This document shows, piece after piece, positions 56,216-64,000 of a stretch of 64,000 bases of DNA. Made by a program: the position numbers and the translations under genes. Below the pieces are notes generated by a model. It had not been told where the DNA came from. It made no database searches and saw only the letters and a list, made by a program, of their open reading frames with translations. This DNA comes from a bacterium. GTDB lineage: Bacteria > B130-G9. The DNA lies in NCBI GenBank assembly GCA_035527515.1, contig DATLAJ010000114.1:53482-117481 (forward strand), given 5' to 3'. Each line of letters starts with the position of its first letter. The first letter of the stretch is position 1.

Positions 56216-57358
56216 TCAAGCCAGCCAGGCTATAATTTCGTCGGCGACGAGGACGCCGTCGTCGGTGAGCCTGAGGACGTCGTTTTGGATATTGATGAGT
56301 TTTGCGTTGGTTAGTTTCTGTAATTCATCTTGTCGGGCCTTTTTTAGGTCTATCCCCTCATCTCTGCGCAACTTGCTAAGGCTAATACCTTCACGAAGCC
56401 GAAGGCCAAGCATGATCGCCTCCTCTACTCGCTCCTCCCCACTCAACCTCTCCGCCTCGCAGACCGCACTGCCGCCGTTGGCCACTCGCTCGATGTACTC
56501 AGCGACATTATCGACGTTTTTGCGGCGGACACCGTCGAGGTATGAACTTGCCGCACAGCCGAGGCCGATGTACTCGCCCCGGCGCCAGTAATTGAGGTTG
56601 TGCCTGCACTCAAAACCGGGCTTGGCCCAGCTGGAAACCTCGTATTGGAGAAAACCGGCGGCGTGGAGCGAGTCGCGTATTGTCTCATACATTTGCCGCT
56701 GTTGGTCGGGGGAAGGTAAGGCGAACTGGCCAGCTTTCAGGCTTTTGTGAAGGGTTGTGCCCTCTGGGATCGAGAGCCCATAGACGGAGATGTGTTCGGG
56801 AGCGAGCGAGACCGCAGTCTCCACCGAGCGCATCAGCTCATCGAGCGACTCGCCGGGAGTGCCGTAGATGAGGTCGATGTTGATATTGCGGCAGCCCATC
56901 GCGCGGACATTCTCGATGCAGCTTCGGGCCTGGTCGGCACTATGTATTCTGCCCAAAAAGCGCAAAACTTTGTCGTTGAAGCTCTGAGCGCCCACGCTGA
57001 TCCTGCGGCCGCCGCAGGCAAGAATCTCAGAGATGTATCTTGTGTCCACCGTGCCGGGGTTGCTCTCGACAGTAACCTCAACATCTGCCGATATTGGCAG
57101 CATCTTGAGGCAGCTGGTGAGCAGTTCGGTGAGGTGGCTCCGGGCAACAGCTGTCGGAGTGCCGCCGCCGATGTATATCGTCTCTGCGGCTCTCGCTGTT
57201 GTTGTCAGAAGCTCTGCGGCGCTTGGCAGGGCTGTTCCGATGAGGGCGTCGAAGTAGGCAGGGACGTTCTGCTGAGCGATTGGATACGACGCGAAATCGC
57301 AGTATTTGCACTTCTTGATGCAGAATGGGATATGGACATAGACGCCAACTGGTCTCAT
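56216..57358 (-). CDS. hemW: HemW-like radical SAM protein
   Basis: This 380-residue protein starts at the ATG giving MRPVGVYVHIPFC; a longer frame exists but the family starts here. The cluster motif is HIPFCIKKCKYCDF (CxxxCxxC). Other blocks are IYIGGGTPTAVA, VESNPGTVD, RISVGAQSFND, NIDLIYGTPGESLDEL, VYGLSIPEGTTL, and YEVSSWAKPGFECRHNLNYW. HemW is a haem-binding chaperone that delivers haem, long misannotated as oxygen-independent coproporphyrinogen oxidase (HemN). Its HNLNYW and short length favour HemW. It is isolated on the minus strand, diverging from selB. Confidence 0.93.
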   Translation of the reverse strand: MRPVGVYVHIPFCIKKCKYCDFASYPIAQQNVPAYFDALIGTALPSAAELLTTTARAAETIYIGGGTPTAVARSHLTELLTSCLKMLPISADVEVTVESNPGTVDTRYISEILACGGRRISVGAQSFNDKVLRFLGRIHSADQARSCIENVRAMGCRNINIDLIYGTPGESLDELMRSVETAVSLAPEHISVYGLSIPEGTTLHKSLKAGQFALPSPDQQRQMYETIRDSLHAAGFLQYEVSSWAKPGFECRHNLNYWRRGEYIGLGCAASSYLDGVRRKNVDNVAEYIERVANGGSAVCEAERLSGEERVEEAIMLGLRLREGISLSKLRRDEGIDLKKARQDELQKLTNAKLINIQNDVLRLTDDGVLVADEIIAWLA

Positions 57359-57594
57359 AACATGTAACCTTAGCCAGATGCCTGCTAACACACAACCCCT
57401 GTCATTAGTTAGACGCGACGTTAGCAATCATTCAGTTGGCCCTTGGCGCTGGCCTGTTAAGCGGCGCCAGAACACCGTGGCCTGAGGCTGTTATCGGAGG
57501 CAAGTTGGCGGTTAGGTTTAGTCGGGCGAAAAAATGGTGATTCAGACTGCCGGCTAGGCTACTGTTATGGTTCTTGAATGGAGGCAACGTAAGA

Positions 57595-59574
57595 ATGAGT
57601 GAAGACAAGCACGAGGTCGCCGCAGCCAAGCGCGTGTCGCTCGTCATGGGCACGGCAGGCCATATCGATCACGGTAAGACCGAGCTCGTAAAATCGCTCA
57701 CGGGCATCAACACAGACCGCCTGAAGGAGGAGCAGAAACGAGGCATTTCCATAGAGCTTGGCTTTGCCTATCTTGACCTGCCGGACGAGAGGAGGATTGG
57801 GATCGTTGATGTGCCAGGCCACGAACGCTTTATCAAGACTATGGTCGCCGGCGCGTCGGGCATAGACATCGTCCTTTTCGTCATTGCGGCCGATGAGGGG
57901 GTGATGCCGCAATCGGTGGAGCACCTCGATGTCTGCCGTTTTCTGGGCGTCAAGTCGGGGCTTGTGGCGCTCACGAAGGCCGATCTTGTGTCGGATGAGG
58001 AGGTAGAGCTTGCCCGCGATGACGTTCGAGGTTTCGTCAAGGACACTTTCCTGGAGCACGCTGCCGTGGTTCTTACGTCGGCCAAGACAGGCCGAGGCCT
58101 TGACGAGCTTCTTCGCGAGATCGTGCGCCTCGTTGACCGCGTTCCTGGGCATTCCGTGGCCGGGACGTTCAGGATGCCGATCGACCGTTCGTTCACGATT
58201 CAGGGTTTTGGGACAGTTGTAACGGGGACAGTCATCTCGGGGCGTGCGTCAGTGGGCTCGGCAGTTGAGGTCTATCCCGACGGGATGAGGACACGAATCC
58301 GAAGGATTGAGACCCACAACACTCTGGTGCCCGAGGCGCTGCCGGGGCATAGGACGGCGATAAACCTCCCTAAGGTCGCCAAGAGTGAGATCAGGCGAGG
58401 CGATGTTCTCAGCGTGCCAAATGTGCTCAGGCCGGGCTATGTTTTCGACGTGCATCTCTTGCTCAATCGGAGTGAAAAGGCCGAGCTCAAGCCCGGGGCC
58501 AGGATAAGGTTCCACGTCGGCACGAAGGAGTCGCTTGGTCGGGTCTTTCCGATCGGCGATGCTATGTTTGGCGCTGGGCTCGATGGGTTCGCGCAGGTTA
58601 GGCTCGAGGAGGAGGTTGTGGCGTTGTGTTTCGACCGCTTCGTGCTGAGAACGTATTCGCCTGCTCACGTGATCGGCGGGGGTTTGATACTCACTGCGAG
58701 CAGCCGGCAGCGTTTCAAGTTGAGAGGTGAGCTCGTCGAGCAATTACGCACGATGAAGGACGGCTCAGAGGCGGACCGCGTTGCCGTATTCGTCAAAAGC
58801 GCCTTCCCCGACCTGCCCACTCTGAGCCAAATCGCCACGCAGTTAGGCCTTCGTGAGGACAAGGCTGAGCTTACAGTTGCGTCGCTGGTGCAGGACGGCG
58901 CTTTGCTTCAGCTGTCCAGCACGCCCAAGAGATTCTTGTGCTCCCACGACGCCGAAGGCCTCGAGCGCACACTAGTCGCACAGCTGAAGGAATACCATGC
59001 GAGCTTCCCGCTGCGCGCAGGCATGCAGGAGCGTGCGCTCTTGAGCAAACTTAAACATCCTGTTCTCAAGGAGTTTTTTGCCGACATCCTCGCTCGCGCG
59101 GTCGCTTCCGGCAAGGTCGTTGCGGACGGAACGCTGCTCCGCCTTGCGTCACATTCCTCGAGTTTGAGCGCAGAGCAAGAACAGATCGCTGATCTACTCC
59201 GGCGCAGGCTTGAGATTTCGGGCACGAATCCGGTCGAGATGGGGTTCGCCCTAAACGAGGTTCAGGGCAAAGTCGCGGGCGCAACCCCGGGCGTATTTCG
59301 TGAAGTGATTAACTATCTCGTGCAGTCAAAGAACGCGGTTAGGGTCTCGCCGGAGCTCTTGCTTTCAACCGATGGCCTAAGTCGCGTCGCCAAGACCATT
59401 CTGGACCACCTTGCGACACATAAGACGATGACGGTCGCGACAGCCCGCGACCTCCTGAAGAGCAGCAGAAGGTTCGTCGTCCCCGTGCTGGAATACCTTG
59501 ACCGCCTTGGGATCACGCGCCGCGAGGGCGACGTTAGGATTCGCGGCGCCGGCAACCTGGCGGACCTGAAGTGA
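57595..59574 (+). CDS. selB: Selenocysteine-specific elongation factor SelB
   Basis: This protein has 659 residues from the ATG at 57595 (GGAGGC upstream). GTPase motifs are GTAGHIDHGKTELVKSLTG (G1), RGISIELGFAYLDLP (G2 region), VDVPGHERFIKTMVAGASGI (G3) and ALTKADLV (G4). Three barrel domains follow, and from about 400 winged-helix domains of the SelB C-terminus. Instead of the EF-Tu thin pocket it has the SelB-type RGISIELGF. It brings Sec-tRNA to UGA codons marked by a SECIS element. No selA, selD or tRNA-Sec is nearby, and no selenoprotein was seen in the window. Confidence 0.95.
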   Translation: MSEDKHEVAAAKRVSLVMGTAGHIDHGKTELVKSLTGINTDRLKEEQKRGISIELGFAYLDLPDERRIGIVDVPGHERFIKTMVAGASGIDIVLFVIAADEGVMPQSVEHLDVCRFLGVKSGLVALTKADLVSDEEVELARDDVRGFVKDTFLEHAAVVLTSAKTGRGLDELLREIVRLVDRVPGHSVAGTFRMPIDRSFTIQGFGTVVTGTVISGRASVGSAVEVYPDGMRTRIRRIETHNTLVPEALPGHRTAINLPKVAKSEIRRGDVLSVPNVLRPGYVFDVHLLLNRSEKAELKPGARIRFHVGTKESLGRVFPIGDAMFGAGLDGFAQVRLEEEVVALCFDRFVLRTYSPAHVIGGGLILTASSRQRFKLRGELVEQLRTMKDGSEADRVAVFVKSAFPDLPTLSQIATQLGLREDKAELTVASLVQDGALLQLSSTPKRFLCSHDAEGLERTLVAQLKEYHASFPLRAGMQERALLSKLKHPVLKEFFADILARAVASGKVVADGTLLRLASHSSSLSAEQEQIADLLRRRLEISGTNPVEMGFALNEVQGKVAGATPGVFREVINYLVQSKNAVRVSPELLLSTDGLSRVAKTILDHLATHKTMTVATARDLLKSSRRFVVPVLEYLDRLGITRREGDVRIRGAGNLADLK

Positions 59575-59603
59575 GAACAGTGGCCGATTCTGCGTGTGTG
59601 GCC

Positions 59604-59745
59604 CACGAAGATGCTTTCTCTCTTAGTGCCTCTTTGTGTCCTTAGTGGACCCTCCCATCTAATCAATCCGCTGCAAGCTAAAGATTTATCCACGAAGAAC
59701 ACGAAGGAACACGAAGATGCTTTCTCTCTTAGTGCCTCTTTGTGT
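59604..59745 (+). repeat. 36-bp perfect direct repeat (two copies) of a dispersed type
   Basis: CACGAAGATGCTTTCTCTCT followed by TAGTGCCTCTTTGTGT occurs at 59604-59639 and again at 59710-59745, separated by 70 bases that include CCACGAAGAACACGAAGG. This is the CTTTGTG..CTTAGTGG type of short repeat that recurs in uncultivated genomes. It fills the gap 59575-59841 between selB and the LptE gene. There is no coding evidence. Confidence 0.75.
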
Positions 59746-59841
59746 GCTTGCCGGATCGGTCGTAAGATCGATGATTTCGTCCAGGAACGCTTTCGCCAGA
59801 GTAATCATAGAGCAGTTTGCCCTAAATGTGCCGAGCACTGC

Positions 59842-60402
59842 TCAGAAGGTGTCGAGTATGGCAGATGTGATCTTGCTGGCGAGGTCTGCGGCCGCCATCT
59901 TCAACGCCTTTTGCTGCGCCTGTTGCCTCGTGCTGACGTTGCCTGCTTCGTGGTCAGGGCTGAGTGGGTAAAGTCCTGAGATGACCTCGTCCACCTTGTA
60001 GTCTTTTTCGACTGACAGCTTCGAGGCGGAGAAGAGCGGTTTCTCATTCTTCAGGTCGGTGAGCTCAACCTTCACATCTATCAAGACACGATACTCATTC
60101 GCCACGCCCTCACTGTTGTAGGAGAGCTGCTTCAACTTGTAGCTCGTAACAGTGCCTTTGAGCCGGGCATCAGCGGAGCTCTCAGTAATCTCAAGCCCAC
60201 CACGCTTCATGAAACTCTCGACAACCGCGTCGGTGACCAGCGCCTCAAGGCCGGTCTCCAGCGTCTCGTTTTTGAAGACAGGGATGCTAATTCTCTTCAC
60301 ATGTTTTGGCAGCGCCCCGCCTTTGCCCACGAGATTGTAGCCGCAGCCAACAAGCAGGCTGACCAAAACAAGGAGCACTGTCGAGGCGATGTCTCTTCTC
60401 AT
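59842..60402 (-). CDS. lptE: LptE-like LPS-assembly lipoprotein
   Basis: This 186-residue protein has a lipobox LLVGC near residue 20, then GYNLVGKGGALPKHVKRIS, IPVFKNETLETGLEALVTDA and RGGLEITESSADARLKGTV. This is the DUF799/LptE fold, in which GCGY(N/H)L and IPVF.N(T/E) are characteristic. LptE plugs the LptD barrel that inserts lipopolysaccharide in the outer membrane, and its presence shows a diderm cell. The C-terminal part (QQAQQKALKMAAADLASKIT) is helical as usual. lptD is not nearby. Confidence 0.9.
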   Translation of the reverse strand: MRRDIASTVLLVLVSLLVGCGYNLVGKGGALPKHVKRISIPVFKNETLETGLEALVTDAVVESFMKRGGLEITESSADARLKGTVTSYKLKQLSYNSEGVANEYRVLIDVKVELTDLKNEKPLFSASKLSVEKDYKVDEVISGLYPLSPDHEAGNVSTRQQAQQKALKMAAADLASKITSAILDTF

Positions 60403-60622
60403 AACTCAACTCAAGCGATATGTGTTAAAGTCCACCGAACCAATGCCGATCGATCAGACCCAGTCGCTGGCGTTTTGTCAAGCCTCTGACGTCCCTGGGC
60501 GTGGTCAGAATCGGCAACTGCGTCTTCCGGCGGTATTTGGGCACGTGGATGGGTGTTGCTGAGACTGTGACGGCCTGTGAATTGGCATTGGGGCAAGCGT
60601 CGCCCCTATCCTCGCTCGTCGT

Positions 60623-60949
60623 TTCCAATAATCAGATTGGAGCGGGGAACGTTGCGGCTGCCTCGCGGATGGAGGGCAGAAGCTCGTGCCCGAAGGGCAG
60701 ACCATGGGTAGCCGCAGGCGTAGCCTGACGGTGCGAATAACGCCACAATCCCCCCCATTCTAACCTCCCCGTTGCGTTGCACGCACGGCTACCCACGGTA
60801 TCCCCTGTCGGGGATTACAGCCTGCACCCCTCGTTCGCACCCGTTAGGTGAAAGAGGCAGCAACTCGGCTTTCGACATGAACTCCCGTGCCTATGTGGCA
60901 GCCAGCTTCAGAGCTCAACTTCAGAAACGATCAATCTGATTTTTGGGGG
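60623..60949 (-). mobile_element. About 327-bp non-coding element with terminal inverted repeats, enclosing a REPIN (second copy)
   Basis: Reverse-complemented, this copy aligns with the element at 36728-37047 over its whole length: the end CCCCAAAAATCAGATTGA, GGAGTTCATGT, AATCCCCGACAGGGGATACC and the GTAG-hairpin REP pair. The other end, CCAATAATCAGATTGG, has decayed. No target-site duplication is visible here. The flanks 60403-60622 and 60950-61139 show no genes. Confidence 0.75.
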
Positions 60950-61139
60950 ACCACCCTTATTGCGTCGAGGCGGATGTCGCTCTATAGTCTTGATCAGGCA
61001 ATGAACCGGTAACATTTTGGACTGGGATTTGGAGGGAAGGCCAGACAGTACTGCTGGGGCTTTGGGTAGTTATGGGTCTTGAGGTGACAAAAGGTGGATA
61101 TCTCGTGCGCTGTTCTTCTTCGATGCGTGTTGCTGCGTG

Positions 61140-63173
61140 ATGAGTAGTTTTGACCTAGTATCTGAGTTTGAGCCCACTGGCGATCAGCCGGAGGCGATAG
61201 ACGCGTTGGTTTCCCGTGTGGAGACAGGGGCGAAGGACAGTGTGCTTCTGGGTGTTACCGGCTCTGGCAAGACGTTCACGATAGCGAACGTCATCCAGCG
61301 AGTGAACCTGCCGACGCTGGTTCTTTCTCATAATAAGACTCTGGCTGCGCAGCTTTATACGGAGTTCAAGCAGTTTTTCCCGAGTAATGCGGTCGAGTAT
61401 TTCGTTAGTTATTACGATTATTACCAGCCTGAGGCCTATTTACCTGTAACCGACACCTATATTAAGAAAGACGCAGACATCAACGAGGAAATAGATAGGC
61501 TCCGTTATTCGGCGACTAGGTCGCTTTTTGAGCGGCGGGACGTGATAATTGTTGCGAGCGTCTCGTGCATTTATGGGCTTGGGTCTCCGGAGGCCTATTT
61601 TGACATGATACTGCTTCTGGACCGCGGCAAGTGCTACGACCGGGATGCGGTCCTCGAGCGGCTGGTGAAGATGCACTACAAGCGCAACGACACCACTCTT
61701 GTCCGAGGCGCATTTCGGGCTCGGGGTGGGGTGATTGAGGTATTCCCTGTTTATGAGTCCAGAGCCATTCGGATTGAGCTTTATGGCGACGAGGTCGAGC
61801 GCATCACGTTCTTCGATCCACTGACGGGGCACGTCCTGTCTCATGCCGATCGCTTGGCCGTTTACGCCGGAAGCCACTATGTTGTTCAACCAGAGCGTGT
61901 TGAACGAGGTCTTGAGACGATCATGGAGGAGCTCGAGGAACGTCTGGATTACTTCGAGCGAGAGGGCAAACTGTTGGAGGCTGAGCGGCTGCGCAGCAGG
62001 ACGCTTTACGACCTCGAGATGATCCGCGAGGTTGGCTACTGTTCAGGCATTGAGAACTACTCGAGGCATTTCACGGGGAGAAGGCCGGGGGAGCCACCGC
62101 CGACTTTGCTGGACTTTTTCCCAAGTGATTTTCTGCTGGTGATAGATGAGTCCCACGCTACCGTTCCGCAGCTTCGGGCGATGTGTCGAGGCGATAGGTC
62201 GCGGAAGGAGACGCTGGTCCAATACGGCTTCCGGCTTCCATCAGCGTTCGACAACAGGCCGCTTTTCTTTGAGGAGTTCAACGAGCGACGAGGCCCGTCG
62301 ATCTATGTCTCTGCTACGCCGGCGGACTACGAGCTCGGGCTTGTGGGGGGCGAGATCGTTGAGCAGGTAGTTCGTCCGACGGGGCTTTGCGACCCGGAGG
62401 TCGAGCTTCAACCCGCGGTAGAACAGATAGACCATCTTTTGGGCGAGATAAAGGAGCGCGTTGATAGAGAGCAAAGGGTGCTGGTTACAGCGCTGACGAA
62501 GCGAATGGCAGAGGACTTGACCGACTATTACTGTGAGCTTGGTGTCAGGGCGAGGTATCTGCATTCGGAGGTGAAGACGCTCCAGCGGACAGAGATAATT
62601 CGGGAGCTGCGGCAAGGGGAGTTCGATGTCCTGATTGGCATTAACCTTCTGCGTGAGGGGCTAGACCTGCCGGAGGTATCTTTGGTCGCAATTCTGGATG
62701 CTGATAAGGAAGGGTTCCTGCGGTCAAGGACTTCCCTCATTCAGACGATGGGCCGGGCCGCGAGGAATGTCGATGGCAAGGTGATTCTTTACGCCGACAA
62801 GTTGACGGACAGCATCAGGGCCGCGGTGAACGAGACTAGCCGCAGGAGGAGGAAACAGCTCGAATACAATCAGGAGCACGGGATCACACCGCAGACGATC
62901 CAGAAGCGGATAAGCGAGCCAATGAGTGCTGTTTATGAGGCGGATTACTACACGATTCCGATTTTTAAGCCCGATGAGCGAGAGTTTGGGCTCAAGAGCG
63001 ACCAGGAGCAGGCTACATATATGAAGGATTTAGAACAGGAAATGGTTCAGGCGGCCGAGAAGCTCGAGTTCGAGCGCGCGGCCAAGCTCCGCGACAAGCT
63101 CTTAGCGCTTCGCAAGCGGCACAGTAAGGTGTTGCCGAAGAAGAGTAATGTCCGGTCTCAGACATTAGGATAG
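61140..63173 (+). CDS. uvrB: Excinuclease ABC subunit B (UvrB)
   Basis: This protein has 677 residues from the ATG at 61140 (a GTG one codon earlier is possible). It has [15 protein letters not shown], Walker [30 protein letters not shown], the beta-hairpin region [29 protein letters not shown]-type residues, [28 protein letters not shown], and a UVR domain at the C-terminus ([15 protein letters not shown]). UvrB verifies lesions and recruits UvrC in nucleotide excision repair. All helicase motifs are present. It is a single gene with a hairpin after it. Confidence 0.97.
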   Translation: MSSFDLVSEFEPTGDQPEAIDALVSRVETGAKDSVLLGVTGSGKTFTIANVIQRVNLPTLVLSHNKTLAAQLYTEFKQFFPSNAVEYFVSYYDYYQPEAYLPVTDTYIKKDADINEEIDRLRYSATRSLFERRDVIIVASVSCIYGLGSPEAYFDMILLLDRGKCYDRDAVLERLVKMHYKRNDTTLVRGAFRARGGVIEVFPVYESRAIRIELYGDEVERITFFDPLTGHVLSHADRLAVYAGSHYVVQPERVERGLETIMEELEERLDYFEREGKLLEAERLRSRTLYDLEMIREVGYCSGIENYSRHFTGRRPGEPPPTLLDFFPSDFLLVIDESHATVPQLRAMCRGDRSRKETLVQYGFRLPSAFDNRPLFFEEFNERRGPSIYVSATPADYELGLVGGEIVEQVVRPTGLCDPEVELQPAVEQIDHLLGEIKERVDREQRVLVTALTKRMAEDLTDYYCELGVRARYLHSEVKTLQRTEIIRELRQGEFDVLIGINLLREGLDLPEVSLVAILDADKEGFLRSRTSLIQTMGRAARNVDGKVILYADKLTDSIRAAVNETSRRRRKQLEYNQEHGITPQTIQKRISEPMSAVYEADYYTIPIFKPDEREFGLKSDQEQATYMKDLEQEMVQAAEKLEFERAAKLRDKLLALRKRHSKVLPKKSNVRSQTLG

Positions 63174-63181
63174 ATGTCTAT

Positions 63182-63205
63182 GCTGGGGGTATCACCCCCG
63201 GCTTT
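63182..63205 (+). terminator. Hairpin terminator after uvrB
   Basis: GCTGGGGGT-ATC-ACCCCCGGC forms a 9-bp stem with one mismatch, followed by TTT. It begins 9 bases after the uvrB stop codon. The T-run is short, so efficiency is uncertain. Confidence 0.55.
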
Positions 63206-63322
63206 GAGCGCGATACCGGTCACACGGCCATGTTTTTGGTGGGTTCCTTTTGGGCTTCGCCGGTGCGGACTAAGCGCGCTCGAGAGCTTGGTATTGCCTG
63301 TCTGTTGTGGTAGTTTTAGAAC

Positions 63323-63703
63323 ATGGTAGCTAACACGGGAGGATACGTTAAGCAATGGCTGGATGAGGCCAAGGAGGATATGGATCTTGCACGCCATGCG
63401 CTCCTGTTGGGCAACCTTCGCAATGCAGTGTTCTTAGCTCACTTGGCACTCGAAAAGACCTTGAAAGCTCTTGTATTCAGGTCCACCAGTGAACCACCGC
63501 CTCGCATTCATAACCTGAGTGAGCTGGCATCTAGAACGGATGTTTTGTTTGACGAGAAAAAGATGAGGTTCTTGGCAGGTATGGATTTTTATCAACTTGC
63601 CGGGCGATATCCTGATGCAAGACGAGGCGGCATTGATCCTGAAAGGGCGATGCGAGATTTCCATGAGGCGGAGAGGATCCTTGAATGGTTGATCAAGCAA
63701 TAG
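63323..63703 (+). CDS. HEPN-domain protein of a HEPN-MNT pair
   Basis: This 126-residue all-helical protein has WLDEAKEDMDLARHALLLG, AVFLAHLALEKTLKALVF, PPPRIHNLSELASRTDVLFD and PERAMRDFHEAERILEWLIK. That is the HEPN fold with the RIH.L motif near the R-x-H catalytic site of RNase-type members. HEPN-MNT pairs are toxin-antitoxin modules: HEPN acts as the toxin, and the nucleotidyltransferase neutralises it by AMPylation or nucleotide addition. The MNT gene overlaps its end by 19 bases, the usual arrangement. Confidence 0.9.
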   Translation: MVANTGGYVKQWLDEAKEDMDLARHALLLGNLRNAVFLAHLALEKTLKALVFRSTSEPPPRIHNLSELASRTDVLFDEKKMRFLAGMDFYQLAGRYPDARRGGIDPERAMRDFHEAERILEWLIKQ

Positions 63704-64000
63704 CCAGCGCGGTTAAGAGGTATCTGAGCATTCTGCACGAACATCAGGTCCCTGCCAGTTACGCTGTACTCTTTGGTTCGTGCGCAAGGGGAGAGGAGCA
63801 CGAAGGGAGTGATATAGACGTCTTCATCGTCTCCCAGGAATTCGGTAGAGATTGGCAGAAATGGAACCGACTACTTTGGGAGTTGAGAATTTACGGCGAT
63901 TATCGAATTGAGCCAACTCCAGTCACAGAGGATGATGTCGTGAATGATGATACCTCGCTGAGGATCGAGATGGCGAGGCGGGAGGGCATCGTGATCTACC
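63685..64000 (+). CDS. MNT-type nucleotidyltransferase (antitoxin partner), cut by window edge
   Basis: 105 codons are visible before the end of the window. The nucleotidyltransferase signature is YAVLFGSCARGEEHEGSDID followed by VFIV, with GS..RG and the catalytic SDID. It is the expected partner of the HEPN protein that overlaps it. Activity cannot be judged because the end is missing. Confidence 0.88.
   Translation, partial: MVDQAIASAVKRYLSILHEHQVPASYAVLFGSCARGEEHEGSDIDVFIVSQEFGRDWQKWNRLLWELRIYGDYRIEPTPVTEDDVVNDDTSLRIEMARREGIVIY

Overview
The window reads as chromosome of an uncultivated, moderately GC-rich, diderm bacterium. An LptE-type lipoprotein implies an LPS outer membrane, and Sec, Tat and lipoprotein export signals are present. 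Secreted beta-helix and beta-propeller proteins, short dispersed repeats and gene debris are typical of candidate-phylum genomes assembled from metagenomes. No rRNA or tRNA gene was seen, so I do not name a phylum. Most of the gene order is chromosomal housekeeping broken up by accessory islands.

Layout. 1-4436 (minus): two tandem, recently duplicated, secreted right-handed beta-helix proteins, the first cut by the window edge. 4660-7642: endonuclease IV, a Tat-exported protein of unknown function, and a secreted formylglycine-generating-enzyme-like protein. 8140-26702: a gas vesicle island. Its upstream half holds a hybrid histidine kinase, a TraB-like unknown, an NtrC-type sigma54 activator, an Hsp20/GvpH, a CDC48-type double AAA ATPase, two GvpF/L proteins, and a second kinase with a single-domain response regulator. 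Its downstream half holds gvpA, a GvpC-like 33-residue-repeat protein, gvpN, a GvpV-like protein, a zinc ribbon, a third gvpF/L, gvpG, a tandem Get3/ArsA-type ATPase, a gvpS-like gene, gvpK, a 27-residue membrane peptide and gvpJ. 26703-27534: a REPIN and gene debris. 27535-36671: ybaB-recR, a hydrolase, a lone rnfC, a transaldolase-like gene, a propeller protein, FmdB, HAD and MBL proteins. 37195-43902: secreted propeller proteins and a recurrent tiny ORF. 43968-50828: a carbamoyltransferase / radical SAM / SGNH / glycosyltransferase cluster. 51086-52855: a third beta-helix protein. 53023-64000: malic enzyme, an XRE-ImmA/MazF pair, a HemW-like protein, SelB, LptE, UvrB and a HEPN-MNT pair cut by the edge.

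How it works together. Two good -24/-12 sigma54 promoters (10629 and 19477) bracket the two halves of the gas vesicle island, which also encodes an NtrC-type activator and two sensor kinases. Flotation therefore looks like a signalled, on-demand trait. The island carries an unusual number of candidate assembly chaperones (Hsp20, CDC48, GvpN, a fused Get3-like dimer) and a GvpC-like protein next to gvpA.

A second theme is a roughly 120-residue beta-rich domain shared by seven secreted proteins scattered across the window. A third is non-coding mobile DNA: REPINs with GTAG-preceded hairpins, two of them inside about 320-bp elements with 18-bp terminal inverted repeats, plus solo ends and truncated gene fragments.

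The strongest candidates for something new are the GvpC-like protein with a helix-hairpin-helix tail, the chaperone-rich gas vesicle locus, the shared secreted domain, and the small ORF found in three copies. All assignments come from reading the sequence; no database search was run.
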